Assembly (NCBI GenBank): GCA_014859075.1
Contig: JACUUW010000109.1
Location: 1 to 6,557, forward strand
From: Desulforudis sp.
GTDB taxonomy: Bacteria > Bacillota > Desulfotomaculia > Desulfotomaculales > Desulforudaceae
Direction of reading: 5' to 3'
DNA: 6,557 bases
Positions 1 to 4,063 of the stretch are shown piece after piece. The position numbers and the translations under genes were made by a program. The notes beneath the pieces are model-generated. The model did not search any database, had not been told where the DNA came from, and worked only from the letters and a program-made list of their open reading frames with translations. Positions within the stretch are counted from its first letter, which is position 1, and each line of letters opens with the position of its first letter.

Positions 1-8
1 CTGAGTGA

Positions 9-182
9 AGGCCAAATCTACCAGCCAAGGAGGTCGATACGCTGACCCCGGGTCAACTTTTTTCAAGGTTCATTGTCGGTGAAAACTGCTTTGCCACCGA
101 CCGGGCATTTTGTTTGTCAAAACACATTGTCCACAACCAGAATTTCTATGATTTGCCTATTGACATCACACCCCGGGTCTAA
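9..182 (+). pseudogene. Unrecognised open frame, possible gene remnant
   Basis: A 57-codon frame with no in-frame stop runs from just after a TGA at 6-8 to a TAA at 180-182. Its composition looks protein-like (residues such as LTPGQLFSRFIVGEN and HNQNFYDLPID), but I do not recognise a family. There is no ATG, GTG or TTG near its beginning; a good Shine-Dalgarno string (AAGGAGGT, 27-34) sits 7 bases before a CTG at 42-44, which would be an unusual start. A competing reading is that the gene entering from the left ends in another frame at the TGA at 43-45 and that the rest is non-coding. The surrounding 450 bases look decayed, so a frameshifted or truncated gene is the simplest inference. A chance open frame cannot be excluded. 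Confidence 0.25.
43..63 (+). terminator. Possible weak intrinsic terminator
   Basis: TGACC (43-47) and GGTCA (51-55) form a 5-bp stem with a CCG loop, followed after two bases by six T (58-63). The TGA that begins the stem is also the stop of the frame entering from the left edge, which suits a terminator directly behind a gene end. The stem is short, and it lies inside the open frame 9-182, so both calls cannot easily be right. Confidence 0.3.
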
Positions 183-213
183 CCCCGTTTGTGTCTCTAC
201 CCAATATAACAGT

Positions 214-243
214 TGAAGACCCCGAAAAGTTACGGGGTCTTCA
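214..243 (-). terminator. Perfect 11-bp hairpin, possible terminator
   Basis: TGAAGACCCCG (214-224) is a perfect inverted repeat of CGGGGTCTTCA (233-243) around an 8-base loop. It lies 34 bases beyond the stop of the minus-strand toxin remnant, where a terminator for that gene would be expected. The tract that follows on the minus strand (ACTGTTATATT) has only scattered T, and the plus-strand flank has none, so it may be a different kind of hairpin. Confidence 0.4.
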
Positions 244-277
244 CAAAAAGCATCAGCAGTTCAAGCGGCCCGGCGAT

Positions 278-445
278 TCACAGCCCACGATTGGTGGTTT
301 CAGACCGTTTGGCCACTCGTACCAGAATTACTGTTCCGGCGGCATCATCAATCGCGTAGACGACACGATACCGACCGATACGCACGCGCCACAGATCGCT
401 TCCGGTCAGTCTTTTAGCTTTTACGTCTTGTGACGCTGGTCCTTT
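278..445 (-). pseudogene. RelE/ParE-type toxin, C-terminal remnant
   Basis: RelE/ParE-superfamily toxins of type II toxin-antitoxin systems act on the ribosome or on gyrase and are about 85-95 residues long. This frame gives only about 55 residues between stops. It carries the characteristic C-terminal core: a DVKAKRLTG segment, then LWRVRIGRYRVVYAIDD, then a hydrophobic strand (TVILVRVAKRSE) before the stop at 278-280. The N-terminal 35-40 residues are missing: an in-frame TGA at 446-448 closes the frame, no start codon is available, and neither neighbouring frame restores a typical N-terminus. No antitoxin gene is visible on either side. I infer a dead orphan remnant of a toxin-antitoxin cassette. 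The superfamily is well supported; the exact branch (RelE, ParE or HigB-like) is not. Confidence 0.7.
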
Positions 446-537
446 TCATCAGGTCATCCCCGAATTCCCTAGTGAAGCCCGTTCCGGCACACGGGAAATG
501 CGACAAACACCGGCAGACTAAACTTTAAAAACATATG

Positions 538-567
538 CTGGCGTTCCGGCATCTAATGTGATAAAAT
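538..567 (+). promoter_or_regulatory. Candidate promoter of RNA copy 1
   Basis: TAAAAT at 562-567 is a fair -10 box; the -35 position (538-543, CTGGCG) is poor. The region still aligns with the much better promoter of the second RNA copy: ATATGCT, then TCTAATGTG-ATAAAATCAATA here against TCTGATGTGGTATAATGACTTA there. This argues that it is a weakened version of the same promoter. Confidence 0.4.
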
Positions 568-573
568 CAATAG

Positions 574-741
574 ACCAGTCCACCGGCTGCAGCCCCTATA
601 CCGCCTGCAGGGTGTCAACTCAAAGCGTTGGATTTCCTTCCGTAGCGTGCCTGGCGGAGCTTCAAACGGAAGCTGCTCTGCGGAGGAGCCCAGCGAATAT
701 CAGACCTGCTCTCGCAAAGTGGAGCAGGTTATGTGTTTTTT
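574..741 (+). ncRNA. Structured RNA element, copy 1
   Basis: This stretch repeats, with divergence, the element at about 3570-3718. Shared blocks in the same order are GGCTGCAGCCCCT (585-597), TACCGCC, CAGGG, AAGCGTT, a CCTTCC..CGTAG block, TGGCGGAGCT, and the terminator stem ACCTGCTC/GAGCAGGT. After GGCGGAGC it has a hairpin with arms AGCTTC and GAAGCT; the second copy has a hairpin at the same place built from other bases (GCTC-GCAA-GAGC), which is what selection on structure produces. No protein frame is conserved between the copies. I infer a transcript of about 170 bases, perhaps acting in trans, or in cis on the membrane-protein gene that begins 39 bases after the T-run. By eye it lacks the signatures of SRP RNA, T-box, FMN, TPP, SAM, cobalamin and c-di-GMP-I RNAs. 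The 5' end is estimated from the -10 box. Confidence 0.6.
704..741 (+). terminator. Intrinsic terminator of RNA copy 1
   Basis: ACCTGCTC (704-711) pairs perfectly with GAGCAGGT (722-729) over a 10-base loop. The T-run is displaced: TATGTG separates the stem from six T at 736-741, so termination may be incomplete and allow readthrough into the gene at 780. The stem sequence is identical to that ending RNA copy 2. Confidence 0.55.
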
Positions 742-779
742 GGGGGTAATCCTGAAAGGGTGTTACGCCTTCTTGGCGA

Positions 780-1277
780 ATGTGGAGCAGTACGATTTTG
801 GTACGGGGTGAGGCCTTGGGTAAGTATATCCTTGAAGCCGTGCCCTTTTGGGCGGTACACGCGGTGTTCGCCGGAATTGGCATCGGGGTGGCGCTGATCG
901 CGTCCACAACGTTGAGCATCCTGGTATCGCTGGCCTATTTCGCCGCGTTCGCGATGCTGTCCCGAATGCAGGACCCGGGCCTGGCGCGGGGGTTCGTCCG
1001 CGGAATGGTGGTCGTCACCCCGATGCTGGTGATACTGGCCGCCGCCCGGCTGCATATCCTGCTGAACCCAATGGACGGCATCGGATACGGGCTGCTGATG
1101 TACCCGGTAATCCTGCCTTTCCCGGTCTGGCTCAACGACTGCCAAGCCATAATCCCATTTCAGACCGGTGTTTTTCTGGTTCCCGCCGCGGCCTGGGCGG
1201 GGATAATCGCCGGTGCCGGCGCCGGCCGGCGGGAGACAACGCCGTTGACCGTAAAGTTCAGGTGTCCTTACCGATGA
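780..1277 (+). CDS. Multi-pass membrane protein of unknown function
   Basis: A 165-residue, strongly hydrophobic protein. Likely membrane segments are at about 22-42, 44-61, 74-93, 102-118 and 130-148, with a short basic tail (GRRETTPLTVKFRCPYR). A GIGIGV motif lies in the first helix and an AGAGAG run, encoded by tandem GCCGGC repeats, ends the last. I do not recognise a family. The start is uncertain: ATG at 780 has no Shine-Dalgarno at normal distance, but GAAAGGG (754-760) is separated from it by a small hairpin (766-778) that would close the gap. TTG at 816 has a GGGGTGAGG upstream, but only 2 bases away. The gene follows RNA copy 1, and its last 20 bases overlap the convergent minus-strand gene. 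The continuous hydrophobic pattern supports this frame over the overlapping frame at 848-1492. Confidence 0.65.
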   Translation: MWSSTILVRGEALGKYILEAVPFWAVHAVFAGIGIGVALIASTTLSILVSLAYFAAFAMLSRMQDPGLARGFVRGMVVVTPMLVILAAARLHILLNPMDGIGYGLLMYPVILPFPVWLNDCQAIIPFQTGVFLVPAAAWAGIIAGAGAGRRETTPLTVKFRCPYR

Positions 1278-1422
1278 TCCCCTCTTCTTTCAGCTCCCGA
1301 ACCGCCTTTTTCACCGCCGCCTTGATGATGAAGTACAGGATGATCGCCGGGACAGCGAAAGACAACAGCAACAAAAACAGATTAAGCATCTGCATTAAAA
1401 CAGTAACATTAGCATCCACCAC
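1258..1422 (-). CDS. Tiny one-helix membrane protein (paralogue A)
   Basis: A 54-residue protein: a short N-terminus, one long hydrophobic helix at about 9-33 (LNLFLLLLSFAVPAIILYF), then a basic amphipathic tail with the motif IIKAAVKKAVRELKEEG. The GTG start at 1422 is chosen because a strong GAAGGAGG (1431-1438 on the plus strand, read in reverse) lies 8 bases upstream; a longer frame reaching an ATG at 1512 would bury that site and overlap the neighbour. It lies 38 bases after the stop of the paralogue at 1461-1601, probably in one transcript. The two share 14 of 21 residues from LYF through RELK to G. I do not know a named family. The layout (single helix plus a charged helix at the membrane surface) could fit a regulatory subunit, a toxin-like peptide or a membrane-bound scaffold. 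Its end overlaps the convergent gene by 20 bases. Confidence 0.75.
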   Translation of the reverse strand: MVDANVTVLMQMLNLFLLLLSFAVPAIILYFIIKAAVKKAVRELKEEGIIGKDT

Positions 1423-1460
1423 TGGTAGCGCCTCCTTCGATGAGCAACCTCCACAGTTCT

Positions 1461-1601
1461 TTAAAGCGTTCCGTCCCTTTTCAGTTCCCTGATCGCCTGC
1501 TTCACCGCCCACTTGATCACGAAGTACAAGAACAATAACGGGATGGCCAGGATGAATAAGTAAGAAATAACAAGCATCAATTCAGCAACACCAATATTCA
1601 T
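1461..1601 (-). CDS. Tiny one-helix membrane protein (paralogue B)
   Basis: A 46-residue protein with a hydrophobic helix at about 7-30 (ending in PLLFLYFVIK) and a basic tail, WAVKQAIRELKRDGTL. It is plainly a tandem duplicate of the downstream 54-residue gene: the tails match in LYF.IK.AVK.A.RELK..G. The ATG at 1601 is chosen because it begins the shared part and has an AAAGGTGG upstream (spacing of about 11 bases); the frame continues further up to 1712 but with residues that have no counterpart in the paralogue. Conservation of the tail in two copies, against drift of the N-terminus, argues that both are real and that the tail is functional. No promoter is obvious upstream on the minus strand, although the 5' leader would include the nested inverted repeat at 1656-1720. 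Function unknown. Confidence 0.7.
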   Translation of the reverse strand: MNIGVAELMLVISYLFILAIPLLFLYFVIKWAVKQAIRELKRDGTL

Positions 1602-1655
1602 CGGCTGCAACACCACCTTTGACAAAGTCGTGTTCTCTAACCATGACCAACAAGA

Positions 1656-1720
1656 GACCGTTTTGGTTTCAAAAGTACAGGTACTTTCCGATAACAGAAG
1701 GTCGGACATCAAAAACGGTC
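1656..1720. repeat. Nested inverted repeat, three-arm structure
   Basis: GACCGTTTT (1656-1664) is a perfect inverted match to AAAACGGTC (1712-1720). Inside lie AAAGTAC (1672-1678) against GTACTTT (1681-1687), and a weaker CCGA (1688-1691) against TCGG (1702-1705). Drawn together they give an outer 9-bp stem enclosing two side-by-side hairpins. It lies between divergent genes, upstream of both the small membrane-protein pair and the pyrophosphatase. No T-run follows on either strand, so it is not an ordinary terminator. Confidence 0.5.
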
Positions 1721-1857
1721 CCGATGAAGAAACGTGCCTGCATCTTTTTGCTTTCCCCGACTTTCAAGTGAGGCCGCCAAAGTTTTACATCTTCCGCTGG
1801 AGGATTCTGGGGCGGGTTCCCGAATTCCCTAAGGTAGATCCATCCTGCAGACAAAAC

Positions 1858-1864
1858 GGGGGGA
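1858..1864 (+). promoter_or_regulatory. Ribosome-binding site that fixes the PPase start
   Basis: GGGGGGA lies 6 bases before GTG at 1871 but directly abuts the TTG at 1865. A ribosome could use the GTG with normal spacing, not the TTG, so the protein starts MKRKRVLVIGH rather than two residues earlier. Confidence 0.7.
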
Positions 1865-1870
1865 TTGCCC

Positions 1871-3514
1871 GTGAAGCGCAAGCGGGTCCTGGTCATCGGC
1901 CACCGCTCTCCGGACAGCGACAGCGTTTGTTCCGCCATCGGCTATGCCTACCTCAAGAACATCCTGGACGATTCCCAGGTGTACGTGCCCTGTGTGGCCG
2001 GCCCGTTAAATCAGGAAACCGCCTACATCCTGGAACGGTTCGGCCTGGAGCCCCCGGTCCGCGTGGACACTGTGGCGGCCACCGTGGCCGACATGGACCT
2101 GCACCGGCCGATTTCGGTGTCACCCCGAGACTCCATCCTGGACGCCACGCAACTGATCAAGGACAAGCACATCCGTAGCCTGCCGGTCGTGGATGACGAC
2201 GGCCGGCTTTCCGGAATCGTAGACACGCTGAACCTAGCCGGGTTCTTCGCCGAGCGGCAGGACATCGAAGGCCTGTCCATGAGCCCGGTGCAGCTGAACC
2301 TCCTCATTTCCGCACTGCAGGGTAAGGTACTGGCCAACACCGGTCGGGTGACGACACTCGGGGGCGACGTGTTCGTGGCCGCCTCCCAGAAAGTAACCAC
2401 CCTAAATCGGGTGAAGAAGGGCCATGTCGCCATCCTGGGCGACCGGACCGACATCCAGAAGGACCTGATCCGGGCCGGTTTTTCCGCCCTGATCGTCACC
2501 GGCGACCACGAGGTGGGCGAGGAGGTCCTGGAACTGGCCCGGAAGCACCGGGTGCTGGTGATCAGCTCCCCCCACCGGACCTTCGCCACGGCCCAGCTGG
2601 TCAACCTGTGCCGGCCGGTCTCGCACATCATGTCCCGGAACGTCCCGGTGGCCGAGCTGCGCACCACCGTCCGGGAGATCAAGGAATGGATCGTGGAGTC
2701 GGAGTGCCGCTGCGCCATGGTGGTGGACGAGGACGGCCGGCTCATCGGAATCATCACCCGGAGCGACCTTTTGGACCCCGTTCAGAAGCAGGTGGTCCTG
2801 GTGGACCACAACGAGATCTCCCAGGCCGTGGCCGACATCGAGCAGGCCGACATCCTGGAGATCATCGACCACCACCGCTTGGGGGACATCTCGACCATCA
2901 AGCCCATCACCGTGTACAACGAGCCGGTCGGAAGCACCTGCACCATCGTCTCCTTCCAGCTGTGTTTGCACCAGGTGGAGGTCCCCCCGGAGATCGCGAC
3001 CGCGCTCCTCTCGGGTATCCTGTCGGACACTCTGCTGCTGACCCTTTCCACCACCACCGATAAGGACCGCGTGATGGCCCACCGCCTGAGTGACATGGCC
3101 GGGCTGAACCTGGTGGACTACGGCAAGGAACTGCTGACGGTGAGCGTGACCGCCAAGGAGGTACCGGCCCAGGAAATCGTTACGCTGGATTTCAAGGAGT
3201 ACCACCTGGCGGGGAAAAAGATCGGGGTAAACCAGATCATGGTGCTGGACGACTCCGGGATCGAGGCGCGGGAAATGGAGATCAAGCAAGAGATGGCCAA
3301 GCTCCACCACGCCGGGGGATACGACCTGCTGGTGCTGCTCATCACCAACCCGCTGTCGGGAAAGGGCGAGGAAATCTGGGTGGAAGGCGAACACACCATC
3401 GTCGAAAAGGCTTTCGGTGTCAAGGTGCAGGACGGGAAGTGCTTTGTGCCCAGGGTCCTGTCCCGGAAGAAAGACTTCATCCCCCGGATCGCAACCGCCC
3501 TGCGGGAAAGTTGA
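1871..3514 (+). CDS. Mn-dependent inorganic pyrophosphatase, CBS/DRTGG-regulated
   Basis: A cytoplasmic family II (DHH) pyrophosphatase, 547 residues, hydrolysing PPi to two phosphates and so pulling biosynthetic reactions forward. The N-terminal DHH part has GHRSPDSDS with likely metal ligands H11, D15 and D17. A regulatory insert follows: CBS 1 at about 77-128, a DRTGG domain at about 140-250 (DRT at 191-193), CBS 2 at about 253-304. The catalytic domain then resumes with VDHNE (D312), the DHH triad (333-335) and SGILSDT (D386); the C-terminal DHHA2 domain ends in SRKKD (531-535), the substrate-binding SRKK signature, here with D where many relatives have Q. In characterised CBS-pyrophosphatases, AMP and ADP inhibit and ATP or diadenosine polyphosphates activate, so this enzyme probably reads adenylate charge. 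All core motifs are present and the length is normal for the DRTGG-bearing subtype. The gene stands alone on its strand, and RNA copy 2 starts just behind it. Confidence 0.96.
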   Translation: MKRKRVLVIGHRSPDSDSVCSAIGYAYLKNILDDSQVYVPCVAGPLNQETAYILERFGLEPPVRVDTVAATVADMDLHRPISVSPRDSILDATQLIKDKHIRSLPVVDDDGRLSGIVDTLNLAGFFAERQDIEGLSMSPVQLNLLISALQGKVLANTGRVTTLGGDVFVAASQKVTTLNRVKKGHVAILGDRTDIQKDLIRAGFSALIVTGDHEVGEEVLELARKHRVLVISSPHRTFATAQLVNLCRPVSHIMSRNVPVAELRTTVREIKEWIVESECRCAMVVDEDGRLIGIITRSDLLDPVQKQVVLVDHNEISQAVADIEQADILEIIDHHRLGDISTIKPITVYNEPVGSTCTIVSFQLCLHQVEVPPEIATALLSGILSDTLLLTLSTTTDKDRVMAHRLSDMAGLNLVDYGKELLTVSVTAKEVPAQEIVTLDFKEYHLAGKKIGVNQIMVLDDSGIEAREMEIKQEMAKLHHAGGYDLLVLLITNPLSGKGEEIWVEGEHTIVEKAFGVKVQDGKCFVPRVLSRKKDFIPRIATALRES

Positions 3515-3533
3515 ACGTTACGGGAACTTCTTG

Positions 3534-3563
3534 TTGATATGCTTTCGTCTGATGTGGTATAAT
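3534..3563 (+). promoter_or_regulatory. Strong sigma-A-type promoter of RNA copy 2
   Basis: TTGATA (3534-3539) and a perfect TATAAT (3558-3563) are separated by 18 bases, with a G-rich TGTGG just before the -10 box. Transcription would start at about 3570, two bases before the conserved GGCTGCAG. It begins only 20 bases after the pyrophosphatase stop, with no terminator between. Confidence 0.8.
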
Positions 3564-3569
3564 GACTTA

Positions 3570-3718
3570 TTGGCTGCAGCCCCTGTACCGCCAACAGGGA
3601 GTAATAACAACAAGAAGCGTTAGTCCTTCCACCGTAGTGCTTGGCGGAGCTCGCAAGAGCAGCCTGCGGGGAAGCCTGGCGAACCCAAGACCTGCTCATC
3701 AGTTGAAGAGCAGGTTTT
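3570..3718 (+). ncRNA. Structured RNA element, copy 2
   Basis: Second copy of the element at 574-741, and the better preserved one: it has its own consensus promoter and terminator and no gene for 340 bases downstream, so it looks like a free-standing RNA of about 150 bases. Visible folds: CCCTGT (3581-3586) with ACAGGG (3594-3599) around the loop ACCGCCA; GCTC-GCAA-GAGC (3649-3660), a hairpin with a GNRA tetraloop; and the terminator stem. The loop bases CCGCC (3588-3592) are complementary to GGCGG (3643-3647), a possible pseudoknot kept in both copies. GGCTGC (3572-3577) can also pair with GCAGCC (3659-3664). No open frame is shared with copy 1. Two promoter-driven copies resemble the way 6S RNA is duplicated in some Firmicutes, but I do not see the 6S rod with paired ends. 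Other family-level candidates such as the raiA-motif RNA could not be judged by eye. Confidence 0.65.
3690..3718 (+). terminator. Intrinsic terminator of RNA copy 2
   Basis: ACCTGCTC (3690-3697) pairs perfectly with GAGCAGGT (3708-3715) over a 10-base loop, and the stem runs straight into TTTTCT. It would also end readthrough from the pyrophosphatase gene. Confidence 0.75.
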
Positions 3719-3740
3719 CTGCGTTTGATGGCCCACTAGT

Positions 3741-3872
3741 TTATCGTCTTGTCGCAGCCGCCATCCATAGAACAATAAAACCAAGTATAGTTGCACCAAT
3801 CGGCAGAGACAATATAGGAGGGTAGTGGGCTAATAAATTCTTCCAACAATTTGCAGGGAAAATAGGTAACAA
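3741..3872 (-). pseudogene. Short hydrophobic frame, possible remnant
   Basis: From a TTG at 3872 to TAA at 3741-3743 the minus strand reads 43 residues, with a convincing membrane-helix pattern near the end (SLPIGATILGFIVLWMAAA) and a basic tail, ATRR. There is no ATG or GTG, no Shine-Dalgarno ahead of the TTG, and an in-frame TAA 12 bases further up. It could be the C-terminal stub of a lost membrane protein, a small protein with an unusual start, or chance. It does not resemble the two small proteins at 1258-1601. Confidence 0.2.
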
Positions 3873-3905
3873 GCCGAAATATTAAAATAGAAGGGTGTAT
3901 TTTGC

Positions 3906-3960
3906 ATACACAACGATAGCATACGTATCGCCCTCTTTAGCATGTGTATTATTGTTTTTT
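3906..3960 (+). repeat. Nested weak hairpin followed by a T-run
   Basis: ATACACA (3906-3912) pairs with TGTGTAT (3943-3949); inside it CGATA (3914-3918) pairs with TATCG (3926-3930) around GCATACG. Six T at 3955-3960 follow. GCATAC also occurs twice as a direct repeat (3904-3909, 3919-3924), and ATACGTAT (3921-3928) is a palindrome. It could be a weak plus-strand terminator or a protein-binding site; the stem is AT-rich and bulged. Confidence 0.3.
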
Positions 3961-4012
3961 GTTACTTGACCCGTGTTTGCCTGACATTTGAAGTGAACCC
4001 CACTCAAGTTTT

Positions 4013-4039
4013 TAAAGTGCAGCCCTTCCGAGACGAATC
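4013..4039 (+). promoter_or_regulatory. Weak sigma-28-like box upstream of FIST gene
   Basis: TAAAGTGC (4013-4020), 11 bases, then GACGAATC (4032-4039) matches the sigma-28 pattern TAAAGTTT-N11-GCCGATAA at 6 of 8 and 4 of 8 positions. A start near 4046 would leave a very short leader ahead of the ribosome-binding site at 4048-4055. Motility regulation would suit the operon, but the -10 half is poor. Confidence 0.22.
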
Positions 4040-4063
4040 CACTTTGTGGGAGGGGTCGGTAAT

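Larger units (their letters stand above)
3719..4063. other. Gap without a convincing gene
   Basis: About 345 bases, more AT-rich than the flanking genes. It holds a short hydrophobic minus-strand frame (3741-3872), a weak nested hairpin before a T-run (3906-3960), and the upstream region of the FIST gene with a weak sigma-28-like box (4013-4039). A minus-strand frame spanning 3882-4163 crosses the FIST start and has no credible translation signal. No known riboswitch signature was seen ahead of the signalling operon. Confidence 0.6.

Noticed and set aside
191..433. 80-codon plus-strand frame
   Set aside because: It is antisense to the RelE/ParE remnant and contains the perfect 11-bp hairpin; there is no ribosome-binding site.
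848..1492. 214-codon plus-strand frame overlapping the membrane protein and both small genes
   Set aside because: Its product is rich in R, G and P with no hydrophobic or domain pattern, and it crosses two better-supported genes on the other strand.
1619..1647. Perfect TTGACA at 1619-1624 as a promoter for the pyrophosphatase
   Set aside because: At 17 bases downstream only CATGAC is found, a poor -10 box, and it lies about 240 bases from the gene.
1669..1938. Minus-strand frame with a FFIGTVFDV string that faintly recalls ArdC-like antirestriction domains
   Set aside because: The resemblance is one short string; spacing and neighbouring residues do not fit, and the frame overlaps the pyrophosphatase start.
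2023..3394. Long minus-strand open frames opposite the pyrophosphatase (2023-2757, 2402-3394)
   Set aside because: They mirror the strong codon bias of a complete, motif-rich gene; their products are low-complexity, rich in S, R, H or G, without domains or start signals.
574..3718. Reading the two RNA copies as 6S RNA, SRP RNA, T-box or a common riboswitch
   Set aside because: I saw no GGAAGGAAGC SRP loop, no T-box AGGGTGG..ACCGCG block and no standard riboswitch cores; 6S is not excluded, but the paired-end rod was not evident.
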